This document shows, piece after piece, positions 52,624-61,723 of a stretch of DNA of 64,000 nt. Under the pieces are notes generated by a model. It ran no database searches. It saw only the letters and a list, made by a program, of their open reading frames with translations, and had not been told where the DNA came from. The DNA is from Acidobacterium sp. (lineage in GTDB: Bacteria > Acidobacteriota > Terriglobia > Terriglobales > Acidobacteriaceae): NCBI GenBank assembly GCA_003166955.1, contig PMUI01000138.1, positions 1 through 64,000 on the forward strand, in the 5' to 3' direction. Both the position numbers and the translations under genes were made by a program. Position 1 is the first letter of the stretch. Each line of letters starts with the position of its first letter.

Positions 52624-53207
52624 CCAAGGTAATGACCCCTCATTCCACAGGGCTTCCACGCCAAAATCCCAAAAGATATTTGGCAGGTTTTATAGCCAGA
52701 CTTGGTATTCTAAGAATAGAGAGTAAAAAAGGAAAAAGCCTCGCCCAACGGCGAGGCTTTTTCCTTCGAAGAGAGGAGAAACGCCATGCACCTCGTCACG
52801 ACACAGCCCGCAGACCGCTTCTCCGCCAACATCCCGCTCACGGTCGTGACTGCATCAATCACGACCGGGTTTGAATCAATCTCGGCCGAGTTTGCTGCTA
52901 ACTCGGCCGAGTCCCCGTCAAACTCAGCCGACTTGACGTCAAACGTGGCCGAGTCCGATCTGACTTCGAACCAATCACCTGGCTCGATCACGATCATGAA
53001 TGAAGCAAACCCGGCCGAGATTGAAGCAAACACAGCCAGGTCGCAACTGATTGATTCGAAGTCACTCCGAATCAGTATCAACCTGGTAAACCCACCGAAG
53101 TCGTTGAAAACAAGTCAACGCGAGTTTTCGAGGGGGGGGCCGAATTTTCCGAAAGTCCCCCAACCTGAGCCCCAAAACGGAATTTCCACCGTCGTGCCAG
53201 GCCCGAA
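52624..53207 (+). repeat. Duplicated block, copy B (leader, hairpin, repeat-rich open frame, receptor relic)
   Basis: The inverted homologue of 20419-21000. In order: a conserved leader, a perfect hairpin (52733-52762), ribosome site GAGGAG and ATG at 52786. Then comes an open frame with four 21-bp repeats at 52881-52964 (SAEFAAN, SAESPSN, SADLTSN, VAESDLT). Bases 53165-53207, read on the minus strand, encode GPGTTVEIPF. This matches the C-terminus of the receptor at 17429-20482 (GPGTTVGIPF), so a receptor gene once stood here. The frame has no stop in the block and continues antisense through trxB to 53637, so its true end is unknown. Confidence 0.75.
52733..52762. terminator. Perfect bidirectional hairpin of block B
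   Basis: The 13-base arms AAAAAGCCTCGCC and GGCGAGGCTTTTT are exactly complementary around the loop CAAC. It sits 23 bases before the block's ATG. Copy A keeps the structure with one G-T pair, so the hairpin, not just the sequence, is retained. Confidence 0.8.
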
Positions 53208-53222
53208 CCGGGGAGCCGCTCT

Positions 53223-54158
53223 TCAGTGCCCGTGCTCTTCGAGGTACTTTTCCACTTCGAGCGCAGCCATGCAGCCGGTTCCCGCCGCCGTGATCGCCTG
53301 CCGATATCGCCGATCCTGGACGTCGCCGCAAGCGAAAACGCCCGGAACCCGCGTGAAAACGAAGTTGTGCGTCTTGATGTACCCGTCTTCATCAAGATCG
53401 AGCTGCCCGGCAAACATCGACGCATTCGGAATATGTCCGATGCCGAGAAACAGCCCGCTCACACCAAGCTCGGATTCAACGCTGGTCACCGTGTCGAGCA
53501 CTCGAACGCCTGTGACTTCCTTCTTCTCGACGCCCAGCACTTCCGTGATCACCGCGTTGGTCAGGAACGCGATCTTCGGATGTGCAATCGCCCGGTCGAG
53601 CATGATTCGCGACGCGCGGAAATGCTCCCGCCGATGAATCAAAGTCACTTTCGTCGCAAAGCGCGTCAGAAAAAGGGCTTCTTCCATCGCCGAATCGCCA
53701 CCGCCAATCACAGCGATCTCCTTGCCTGAGAAGAAGAATCCATCGCAGGTCGCGCACGAGCTCACGCCGTGCCCGATCAGCGCCTGTTCCGAAGGCAGCC
53801 CGAGCCAGCGCGCCGATGCGCCGCTGGCGATGATTAGTGTTCTCGCGTGGATGGTCTCGTGGCCCAGATTCAGCGCGAACGGATGTTTGGTCAGATCCGC
53901 CGTCGCCAGATGTCCGAGCCGGAACTCGGCGCCGAATCGCGACGCCTGCTTGCGCATGTTCTCGATCAGCTCCGGTCCCTGAATGCCTTCCGGCCAGCCT
54001 GGAAAGTTCTCCACCAGCGTCGTGATCGACAATTGTCCGCCCGGCTCGTGCCCTTCGAGCAGCAGCGGTTTCAGATTGGCGCGAGCTGCGTAGATCGCTG
54101 CGGTCAGTCCGGCGCAGCCGGAACCAAGGATGACTGTATCGCGGATGTTTTCTGCCAT
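53223..54158 (-). CDS. trxB: Thioredoxin-disulfide reductase family protein
   Basis: A 311-residue FAD/NADPH oxidoreductase that reduces thioredoxin. The redox motif CATC is at residues 135-138 (SSCATCDGFFF). The NADPH-binding loop GGGDSAMEEA is near 152 and the late FAD contact is GVFACGDVQDRRYRQAITAAGTGCMAALE. The first FAD loop reads GSGCAG (12-17), where TrxB normally has GSGPAG. NADPH motif HRREHFRA is present, favouring NADPH over ferredoxin. The ATG at 54158 suits the length. The gene is monocistronic and ends next to block B. Confidence 0.9.
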   Translation of the reverse strand: MAENIRDTVILGSGCAGLTAAIYAARANLKPLLLEGHEPGGQLSITTLVENFPGWPEGIQGPELIENMRKQASRFGAEFRLGHLATADLTKHPFALNLGHETIHARTLIIASGASARWLGLPSEQALIGHGVSSCATCDGFFFSGKEIAVIGGGDSAMEEALFLTRFATKVTLIHRREHFRASRIMLDRAIAHPKIAFLTNAVITEVLGVEKKEVTGVRVLDTVTSVESELGVSGLFLGIGHIPNASMFAGQLDLDEDGYIKTHNFVFTRVPGVFACGDVQDRRYRQAITAAGTGCMAALEVEKYLEEHGH

Positions 54159-54380
54159 TTGCCTGAACTTTCAAATTGTACCTGCGACCCGAGCTTAAAC
54201 CGCTCAATCGCAGACGGATTCGGACTGCTCCCGAATTGGAACGGCCTGATCCCTTGTCCCGAACTGAACTGATGCCGCTCACTCCACCTTCGATTCTTCT
54301 GCCGCTCCTGCACCCCCTGTGTCGGAATGGAAGCGGAAGCAGCCATTGCACTTGTCCCGGCCGCCTCCGGAGGTCCCGAG

Positions 54381-57320
54381 ATGCGTCTCCCTGCTGGATT
54401 AGAAGAATCTCAAACGACATCAGCCAGAGTCTCGAACTTTCTGGTTCTTCTCTCCCTGGTTCTGGTTTTCGCCCTCCAGTTGGCGCATGCTGGCGGACCG
54501 CGCTGGGTTGCCGGTTCGAATTACTTCAACCCCGCGGTCAAAGGGCAGCCCGTTGTCTGGGCCAACGGTCAGGTCAGTTATTACACCGATCTCCGCGACC
54601 TGAGCGCGCAGGTCAGCCAGACGCAGGCGAATGCTATGGTCGCAATCGCCGCCGCCGTGTGGAGCAACGTCAGCACCGCCGCTGTTTCGATCCAGTCCGG
54701 TGGCAGCCTCGCCGAAGACGTCAACGGATCGAATGTCCCATCCGGAGCGAACGGAATCACGTTGCCGGCTGACATTCAGTCAACCGCTACGAACAAGCCG
54801 GTCGCAGTGGTCTATGACGAGGACGGTTCCGTGATTGACGCGATTTATGGCCCCGGCGCCAACTCGCCGCTGGTCTGCCAGAACAACGGGGTGATGGTCT
54901 CGGTGGATAACTTCGGCGTGACGGGCAATATCGTCCACGCGCTGGTTTTGATAAACGGGCTCTGTGCGACCACTGCGAATCAGATCGCGAATTTGCAGTA
55001 TCAACTCGTCCGCGGCTTCGGCCGCGTTCTCGGTCTCGACTGGTCGCAGACCAATGAGGAGATGTTCGACAGTGGCCAATTCAGTACGGATAGTCTCGCG
55101 GGCTGGCCGATCATGCACCCCATCGAAAGGCTCTGCAATGGAGGCAGCGGCCAGTGCATGTCCAATCCGACGCAGTTGAGAACGGACGATGAAGCCGCTC
55201 TGAACCGTCTTTATCCAGTGACGACTGCTAATCTAAGCAGCTTTTCGGGCAAGACGATCACCGCAGCCGCGACGATTTCGGTGCAGGGAACCATTCAGTT
55301 CCCGGGCGGCCAGGGAATGCAGGGTGTCAATGTCGTCCTGCAGCCGCTCGCGAACGGCGCTCCTGATCTCCGTTACACCGCGACGGCGGTCAGCGGTGCG
55401 TATTTCCAGGGGAACGCCGGAAATCCGGTCACCGGTTCGACCGACTCGTCCGGCGATCCGCTGAATCGCTTCGGCAGCGATGATCCTTCTCTTGAGGGTT
55501 TTTTCGACCTCAGCGGCGTTCCTTTGCCTGCTGGCACAACCGCATCGCAGTACCAGCTGACATTCGAGAGCGTAAATCCGCTCTATACGGGGAACTCCTC
55601 GGTCGGACCTTATGCAACCGGCCAGGTGGCTCCATCCGGCACAATGCCGGTCGTTCAGCTCGGCACGTTGAGCACGGGATCCGCCATCAACCAGAATGTC
55701 GTGTTTGACGACGCCGCGGACGAAAGTCAAACGGGAGCCGATGGAACAGAAGCTTCGCCCGCGAACGTTCCAGTCAACGGTGAATGGACAGGCCGCCTCA
55801 CAGGGTACGGCCACACGGACTGGTTTCAATGGTGGGCGCGGGGGGGACGCGAATTCACGGTGGAAGCCGACGCCCTGGACGAGAACGGGAGCAATACAGA
55901 TAACAAGGTGCAACTGGTCCTCGGTGCCTGGAACGGAACTGATGCCGTTGGCACAGGTCCGATCACCGGAACCGTACAGCCCTTCAACGGCAACATCGCC
56001 GGTCTCACCACGCTTCCGGTATTGACTATCGCCGACAGCGAAGTTCGTGTCGGTCTGGCCGACCTGCGGGGCGATGGTCGCCCGGACTATGCCTATCGCG
56101 GGCGCATTCTCTACGCGGACAACGTGTCGCCTGCCCGCTTACCAGTCGGTGGTGGACAGATGGTGATTCAGGGAATGGGATTTCGCCCCGTCGTCGCAGT
56201 CTCCGTAAATGGTGTGGCGGCCGAGGTGACGAGCGAGACTCCCACGACGATCGTTGCGATGGCTCCGGCGTCCGGTGGCGCAACCGGAACCGCCGTCGTG
56301 CAGGTGCAGGATCTGCAGACTCTCGGTACAGCGGCTATTTCCAGTGGAGTGAGCTACGATGCCGCACCCGACGATGCTATCTCGATTCTGGTCGCTCCGA
56401 TGGGCACCGTCCCAATCGGCGTCCCTCAGCCCTTCACCGTTCGGGTCATCGACGTGACAACCCAAACTCCCGCAGCGGGCGTGACCGTGACGTTCGCAGT
56501 CACGGAAGGAGCCACCCAACTCGGTTGCGGCCAACCCTCATGCAGCGTGATTACCGGAGGAGACGGCACCGTCACGATGGCCGTCATCCCGGGCTCAACT
56601 TCGCTGGCGCAAGTTACGGCATCGCTGACCAATGCAAGCAGTGTGCTTGCTGAATTCACAGGTGCAACGCCACCTTCCATCGCGGCCCTGACACCGAATC
56701 TCTACCTCACGATCGGAGCTACTGTGCAATGGCCAGTGCAAGCGCTGGTGCTCAATCCGTCCGGCGTGGTAGTGACAGGACAAACCGTAACGTGGACGTC
56801 AGCGACATCGGGCGTTAGTGTTGCGACCAGCCAAAACAGCAGCGATGCGAGCGGCCTCGTCCTTAATCAAATCTCTGCCGGGCCGTTCAGTATGAGTGCC
56901 AATGCAGCCATGAATGCTTGTCTCGCAGGAACGACGACGAATTGCGCGACCTTCACCGTGACACCGGTGCATTCGGAGACCGCCGTATTGACCCCATGGA
57001 GCGGCACATCGCAATACGTCTCCTCGGGCCAAACCTTCGCTCCGGTTGTGCTCCATGTAACTGACCCATTCGGGCACCCCCTCGCAGGGGCGAATGTGAC
57101 GTTTGCGGAGACGCTCGACGGATGGACGGAGCCGTGCTCAGATCAGGGAAGCTGTACCCCAGCGCCCGTTCTCGAGCAGCAGACACTCCAAGCGATATCG
57201 GGAATCGATGGCTCGGTCAGTTTCACGCCACTCACTGCGAATGGGCTGGCAACTCGACTGTTGGCGACTGCGGCGACAGGCGGCACCATACTGAGTTTTG
57301 AGCTCGACGCTCATCCATAA
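54381..57320 (+). CDS. Large secreted Ig-like protein with degenerate metalloprotease-like region
   Basis: A 979-residue exported protein with a signal segment (FLVLLSLVLVFALQLAHAGG, about residues 18-38). About 60-280 resembles the matrixin-like N-terminal domain of acidobacterial secreted proteins. The expected zinc motif region reads LVRGFGRVLGLDW, without the histidines, so peptidase activity is unlikely. Later parts include an IPT/TIG-like domain (about 600-690, GGGQMVIQGMGFRPVVAVSVNGVAAEV) and Big_1-type Ig-like repeats (AAGVTVTFAVTEGA; LAGANVTFAETLDG). It probably has a structural or adhesive surface role. ATG at 54381 is preferred to 54327 because it shortens the N-region. Confidence 0.72.
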   Translation: MRLPAGLEESQTTSARVSNFLVLLSLVLVFALQLAHAGGPRWVAGSNYFNPAVKGQPVVWANGQVSYYTDLRDLSAQVSQTQANAMVAIAAAVWSNVSTAAVSIQSGGSLAEDVNGSNVPSGANGITLPADIQSTATNKPVAVVYDEDGSVIDAIYGPGANSPLVCQNNGVMVSVDNFGVTGNIVHALVLINGLCATTANQIANLQYQLVRGFGRVLGLDWSQTNEEMFDSGQFSTDSLAGWPIMHPIERLCNGGSGQCMSNPTQLRTDDEAALNRLYPVTTANLSSFSGKTITAAATISVQGTIQFPGGQGMQGVNVVLQPLANGAPDLRYTATAVSGAYFQGNAGNPVTGSTDSSGDPLNRFGSDDPSLEGFFDLSGVPLPAGTTASQYQLTFESVNPLYTGNSSVGPYATGQVAPSGTMPVVQLGTLSTGSAINQNVVFDDAADESQTGADGTEASPANVPVNGEWTGRLTGYGHTDWFQWWARGGREFTVEADALDENGSNTDNKVQLVLGAWNGTDAVGTGPITGTVQPFNGNIAGLTTLPVLTIADSEVRVGLADLRGDGRPDYAYRGRILYADNVSPARLPVGGGQMVIQGMGFRPVVAVSVNGVAAEVTSETPTTIVAMAPASGGATGTAVVQVQDLQTLGTAAISSGVSYDAAPDDAISILVAPMGTVPIGVPQPFTVRVIDVTTQTPAAGVTVTFAVTEGATQLGCGQPSCSVITGGDGTVTMAVIPGSTSLAQVTASLTNASSVLAEFTGATPPSIAALTPNLYLTIGATVQWPVQALVLNPSGVVVTGQTVTWTSATSGVSVATSQNSSDASGLVLNQISAGPFSMSANAAMNACLAGTTTNCATFTVTPVHSETAVLTPWSGTSQYVSSGQTFAPVVLHVTDPFGHPLAGANVTFAETLDGWTEPCSDQGSCTPAPVLEQQTLQAISGIDGSVSFTPLTANGLATRLLATAATGGTILSFELDAHP

Positions 57321-57447
57321 TGCAGTCAGGGATGAGCCCGGAGAGCACCGGAAGGCACCTGGTCGGAAGTTTGGACACCGGTCGTGAGCTTTACGGGGTG
57401 GAAGAAGCCCGATAATGTCAGGGACATCCTTCTGGTGAGGTTCTTCC

Positions 57448-58716
57448 ATTTCGAACCGTCCGTTTGCTTATCCCGATGCAGGAGGCGCGCTGGCTTGCGA
57501 CGCTGTGAGCATGGAGCGACTCGCTCGCAAGTACGGAACACCGCTTTATGCTTACTCCGCGAGCCATATTGCGCAGCGCGTTGAGCTTTTCCAGCAGGCG
57601 TTCAGCCCCGTCCCGCACATATTGTGCTATGCCGTCAAAGCCAATTCAAACCTTGCGATTCTCCAGTTGCTCGCCCGGCAGGGATGCGGATTCGACGTTG
57701 TTTCCGGCGGCGAACTGGAGAGGGTTCTTGCCGTAGATCACGCAGCGGCGGAGAGGATTGTCTTTTCCGGTGTCGGCAAGACCGCAGCCGAGATGGACCT
57801 TGCACTGAGGTCGAATATCCTGCTGTTCAATGTCGAGAGCGAAGAGGAGCTCGAACTTCTTTCCCAACGCGCAGGAAAACTTCGTAAGCGGGCACGATTC
57901 GCCCTGCGCGTGAACCCTGACGTCTTTGCCGAGACGCATCCTTACATATCGACCGGGATGCGCGAACACAAATTCGGTATTGATATTCGCCGGGCTGCAG
58001 CGGTATACCGGAGACCAGGAAAGCATCTCGAAGCCAGCGGGGTAAGCGTCCATATCGGTTCGCAAATTCGGAGCACTGACCCATTCGGCGCGGCAGCCGA
58101 GCGTGTGGTGAAGCTGATCGTCAAGCTAAGGAAGGACGGACATGCGATCCAGTACATGGATATCGGTGGAGGGCTGGGAGTGGAGTACCACATGGACCAG
58201 CCCTCCAATGCTGCGGAGAAGGTGTACCAGTACGCGGCGGCGGTGATTCCGGCGGTGCAGTCTGTGGACGGTCTCAAGCTGCTTCTGGAGCCAGGGCGTT
58301 TTATCGTCGCGCAGGCGGGAGCGCTGCTGGCGCGCGTGCTGTATGTGAAGAAGAGCGGTGACAAGACGTTTGTGATCACCGATGCAGCGATGAACGATCT
58401 GATCCGCCCCGCCTTGTATCAGGCGTATCACGAGATCGTCGCAGTGAAGCACCGCAGATCGTCGCGGAAAATGGTTGCCGATGTTGTGGGTCCTGTTTGT
58501 GAGACGGGAGACTTCTTTGCGCGAGATCGGGAACTGCCACCGTTGCAGCAGGGCGATCTGGTGGCGATCCTCGATGCGGGAGCGTATGGAATGTCATTGG
58601 CTTCCAACTACAACTCGCGACCGCGCCCCGCGGAAGTTCTGGTGAACGGCCGCACGTCAAGGCTCACCCGCCGACGAGAGACTATCGAAGACATGCTTGC
58701 CACCGAACGCAGATAG
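57448..58716 (+). CDS. lysA: Diaminopimelate decarboxylase, probably starting at ATT
   Basis: A 422-residue PLP enzyme converting meso-diaminopimelate to lysine. Signatures are YAVKANSN (PLP Lys64), GFDVVSGGEL, INPDV-like RVNPDVFAETHPYI, KFGID, HIGSQI, DIGGGLG, LEPGR, GPVCETGDFFA and GAYGMSLASNYNSR. The first ordinary start (GTG 57505) would remove the conserved N-terminal block RPFAYPDAGGALACDAV, which matches other LysA proteins and is in frame upstream. That block begins after ATT at 57448, which has GAGG seven bases before it, while an in-frame stop lies at 57436. Non-canonical initiation or a mutated ATG is therefore inferred; the enzyme identity is firm. Confidence 0.88.
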   Translation: MSNRPFAYPDAGGALACDAVSMERLARKYGTPLYAYSASHIAQRVELFQQAFSPVPHILCYAVKANSNLAILQLLARQGCGFDVVSGGELERVLAVDHAAAERIVFSGVGKTAAEMDLALRSNILLFNVESEEELELLSQRAGKLRKRARFALRVNPDVFAETHPYISTGMREHKFGIDIRRAAAVYRRPGKHLEASGVSVHIGSQIRSTDPFGAAAERVVKLIVKLRKDGHAIQYMDIGGGLGVEYHMDQPSNAAEKVYQYAAAVIPAVQSVDGLKLLLEPGRFIVAQAGALLARVLYVKKSGDKTFVITDAAMNDLIRPALYQAYHEIVAVKHRRSSRKMVADVVGPVCETGDFFARDRELPPLQQGDLVAILDAGAYGMSLASNYNSRPRPAEVLVNGRTSRLTRRRETIEDMLATERR

Positions 58717-58778
58717 CTGCTGGTCTGATATTTTGATTAGTTTGCATAAGAAGATCGGCAGTAGCAGGGAGTGTACTG

Positions 58779-60371
58779 ATGCAGTCTCCTAGAAGGTCAA
58801 TTTGGGCCGCAGTGTGCGGGTGTTGCCTCGTGGCGTCGCTGTCAGCGCGTGCCGAAGATCAGCTGACGATCAAGACGGACAAGGGAAAGATCCATGGCAA
58901 GATGAGCGACAGCGGCCAGGTTCGCATATTCCTGGGGATACCCTATGCGGGAGCTCCGGTCGGGTCGCTCCGCTGGAAACCGCCGCAACCCGGGTTCAAA
59001 TGGAATGGTGTGCGGGAGGCGACGAATTTCGGCTCGCGCTGCATGCAGCCAGATATATTCCACGACATGCAATTTCGCGATCCAGGTCAGAGCGAAGACT
59101 GCCTGAACCTGAATGTGTGGACACCGGCGAGAGATAAGAAGGCAAAACTGCCGGTGATGGTTTGGATCTATGGCGGCGGTTTTGTTGCCGGAGCTACTTC
59201 AGAGCCGCGACAGGATGGGGAGCACCTGGCGCACAAGGGTGTGGTTGTGGTCTCGATGAATTACCGCCTGGGCTTTTTTGGGTTTTTCGTGCATCCGGGG
59301 CTCACCGCGGAATCGCCGCAGCATGCGGCGGGGAATTACGGGCTCATGGATCAGACGGCGGCGCTCCAATGGGTGCAACGGAACATTAACGCATTCGGGG
59401 GCGATCCGAACAATGTGACGATTTTTGGAGAATCGGCCGGATCGTTCTCGGTGAGCGCGCAGATGGCTTCACCGTTTGCGCAGGGGCTGTTTGCTCACGC
59501 GATCGGCGAGAGCGGCGCTGCGTTCTATAGTCGCGGTCTGTCGTTCGGGGCACTCGCGGATCGGGAGAAGACCGACCCGGCCTGGGCGATGGCGACTTTC
59601 GGCACGTCGGAACTTGCGGCGCTCCGGGGGATGAGCGCGCAGGAGATGATGCAGAAGATAGCGACGCAGGCGAGTCCAGGACGCGCGGGCATCGGGCCTG
59701 ATGTCGACGGTTACTTCCTGCCGGAGAGTGTTCCGCAGATTTACAGCAAGGGTAAACAGGCGCACGTTCCGGTGCTGGCAGGTTGGAACCGCGATGAGCC
59801 GAGTGCACTGGCGGTGAATTATCCTCAGCCGCCGACAGTGCAGAGTTTTCAACAACAGGCTACGAGAGATTTCGGCGAGCAGGCTCCGGAGTTCCTCAAA
59901 GTCTACGCGGCGCAGACGGATGCGGACGCGGTACGGTCGGCGATCGATTTTGCGGGCGACAGCTTCATCGCATTTTCAACCTGGGAGTGGCTGGAGGCCC
60001 AGGCGACAGCGGGCACGGTACCGGTTTATCGCTATCACTTCGAGCGACCAGCGCCCGGGGACAAATATCATCCCGCAGGATCGGGGGCGTTTCACTCCGG
60101 CGAAATCGAATATGTCTTCGGAACGCTGCAATCGCGCCCGGACGCTGTATGGCAGCCGGAGGATCAGAAGCTGAGCGACCTCATCGAGACGTACTGGACA
60201 AATTTCGCGCGGACGGGCGATCCAAATGGCGGGGACGCGCCGCAATGGCCACAGTACGACGGCAAGACTGGCTGGCAACTAATGCATCTGGATGTGAACC
60301 CGCAAGCAGCAGCTGATCAGAATCGGGACCGCTATTTGTTTTTGCAAAGCGTGTGGGAGAAGAAGGACTAA
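58779..60371 (+). CDS. Secreted type-B carboxylesterase
   Basis: A 530-residue alpha/beta hydrolase of the carboxylesterase/para-nitrobenzyl esterase family. A signal peptide ends near SARA (about residue 25). Diagnostic parts are IFLGIPYAGAPVGSLRWKPPQP, SEDCLNLNVWTP, the oxyanion loop VWIYGGGFVAGA, the nucleophile elbow FGESAGS (Ser219) and GAFHSGEIEYVFG with the catalytic His. The Cys pair near 88 and 108 fits the family disulfide. It hydrolyses esters of unknown nature in the periplasm or outside. It converges on modC with a 1-bp gap, so transcription from each side may interfere. Confidence 0.9.
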   Translation: MQSPRRSIWAAVCGCCLVASLSARAEDQLTIKTDKGKIHGKMSDSGQVRIFLGIPYAGAPVGSLRWKPPQPGFKWNGVREATNFGSRCMQPDIFHDMQFRDPGQSEDCLNLNVWTPARDKKAKLPVMVWIYGGGFVAGATSEPRQDGEHLAHKGVVVVSMNYRLGFFGFFVHPGLTAESPQHAAGNYGLMDQTAALQWVQRNINAFGGDPNNVTIFGESAGSFSVSAQMASPFAQGLFAHAIGESGAAFYSRGLSFGALADREKTDPAWAMATFGTSELAALRGMSAQEMMQKIATQASPGRAGIGPDVDGYFLPESVPQIYSKGKQAHVPVLAGWNRDEPSALAVNYPQPPTVQSFQQQATRDFGEQAPEFLKVYAAQTDADAVRSAIDFAGDSFIAFSTWEWLEAQATAGTVPVYRYHFERPAPGDKYHPAGSGAFHSGEIEYVFGTLQSRPDAVWQPEDQKLSDLIETYWTNFARTGDPNGGDAPQWPQYDGKTGWQLMHLDVNPQAAADQNRDRYLFLQSVWEKKD

Positions 60372-60372
60372 G

Positions 60373-61062
60373 TCAGAGGCTGAGTTGCCGGAGCAGTTGG
60401 TCGCGATGCGTGGCGAGCACCTGCTGGAGCGGTCCGACAGCGGTAACGCGGCCAGACTCAAGAAAGACCACGTCGGCCGGTAGGCGCCAGATTTCGGCGA
60501 GGTCGTGCGAGACGTAGAGCACGCGGACATCGAGCGAAAGCAGCCGCGACAGAATGTCCTGAGCGGAAGCGTCGTCGAGTCCGGCGAGGGGCTCATCGAG
60601 CAGAAGGACTTCGGGAGCCGGGGCTAAGGCGCGTGCCAGTGCGACGCGCTTGCGCTCTCCGCCGGAAAGGTGGAACGCGGGCCGATCGTCGAGAGCCTCG
60701 GCTCCGAAGAGGCGCAACATTTCGGCGACGCGCTTTACGCGGCGGTCGCGGTCGAGGTGGCGGATGCCAAAGGCAACGTTTTTGCTTGCGGTGAGGTGTG
60801 GGAACAGAGCTGGTTGTTGAGTGACGAAGCCGATGGATCGCCGGCCGGCGGGAACGGAGACACCGCTCGCTGAGTCGAAGAGGGTTCTGCGGCCAAGCTG
60901 AATGCGGCCGGAGCCGGGCTCGACGAGACCGGCGATGATGCGCAACAGCGTGGTCTTGCCGGCACCCGAAGGACCGAAGACGACGGTCCACTTGTTCAGC
61001 AGCGAAAATTCTACGTCCAGAGAGAATCTGCCGAGGCGATGCTGGATGCTGATATCACCCAT
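60373..61062 (-). CDS. modC: Molybdate ABC transporter ATP-binding protein (short, no TOBE domain)
   Basis: A 229-residue ATPase: Walker A GPSGAGKT (residues 30-37), Q-loop FVTQQPALFPHL, signature HLSGGERKR, Walker B VLLLDEPLAGLDD and the switch His in VSHDLAEIW. It powers molybdate import with ModB and ModA. Typical ModC proteins are about 350 residues and end in a Mo-binding TOBE domain, which is missing here. A TOBE/Mop-like domain is instead carried by the regulator at the head of the operon. The ATG at 61060-61062 overlaps the modB end by 8 bp. Confidence 0.9.
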   Translation of the reverse strand: MGDISIQHRLGRFSLDVEFSLLNKWTVVFGPSGAGKTTLLRIIAGLVEPGSGRIQLGRRTLFDSASGVSVPAGRRSIGFVTQQPALFPHLTASKNVAFGIRHLDRDRRVKRVAEMLRLFGAEALDDRPAFHLSGGERKRVALARALAPAPEVLLLDEPLAGLDDASAQDILSRLLSLDVRVLYVSHDLAEIWRLPADVVFLESGRVTAVGPLQQVLATHRDQLLRQLSL

Positions 61063-61723
61063 GGGAAGCACCGTCACCAGCGCGTCGCATGTATAGCAGC
61101 ACAAGAGCGAGAGCGGAAACACAAACAAGCAGCAGCGCGGTCCGATTCGCGGCTGCGTAAGAAAACTCCTGGACCTGATCGTAGATGACGATGGAGAGTG
61201 TGCGCGTGGCGCCGGGGATGTCGCCACCGATCATGAGTACGACACCGAATTCGCCGACGGTATGGGTGAAGCAGAGCGCGGCTCCTGCAACGACTGAATG
61301 GACGGATAACGGCAGCAAAACGGATGACAGGATGCGGAGCCGGCTGGCTCCCAGGAGTCGCGCCTGCTCGACGAGAGCCACGTCGACGGATCGGAATCCC
61401 GCGGTCAGCGGCTGCACGGCGAAGGGAAGACTATAAATCACGGAGCCAACCACGAGGCCGGAAAACGAGAACGCCAGCGGATGGCCGAAGAGGCGTTCTA
61501 TGAGTCGTCCAAGTCCTGTATGCGGACCCAAAAGGACCAGGAGATAGAAGCCCAGGACGGTGGGGGGTAGAAGAATGGGAAGGGTAGTGACTGCCTCGAC
61601 GAATGGACGCCAGGGCGCGCGTGTGGAGGCGAGCCAGAACGCGAGCGGGATACCCAGCGCCAGGAGCAGGAGCGTCGTTGTGGCGGCGAGACGCACGGTA
61701 AGCCAGAGAGCCTGAAGGTCCAT
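61055..61723 (-). CDS. modB: Molybdate ABC transporter permease
   Basis: A 222-residue inner-membrane permease with five or six hydrophobic segments. It has the ModB/CysT-type loop HTVGEFGVVLMIGGDIPGATRTLSIVIYDQVQ, including the EAA-region glycine that contacts the ATPase, and LPPTVLGFYLLVLLG after helix 2. Its length is normal. The start shares one base with the modA stop region and the end overlaps modC, so translation is coupled across the operon. It forms the channel for molybdate (or tungstate). Confidence 0.92.
   Translation of the reverse strand: MDLQALWLTVRLAATTTLLLLALGIPLAFWLASTRAPWRPFVEAVTTLPILLPPTVLGFYLLVLLGPHTGLGRLIERLFGHPLAFSFSGLVVGSVIYSLPFAVQPLTAGFRSVDVALVEQARLLGASRLRILSSVLLPLSVHSVVAGAALCFTHTVGEFGVVLMIGGDIPGATRTLSIVIYDQVQEFSYAAANRTALLLVCVSALALVLLYMRRAGDGASHG

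Noticed and set aside
53208-53637. Continuation of the block B frame beyond the block
   Set aside because: It runs antisense through trxB, and copy A continues into quite different antisense sequence, so this part is not a conserved protein.
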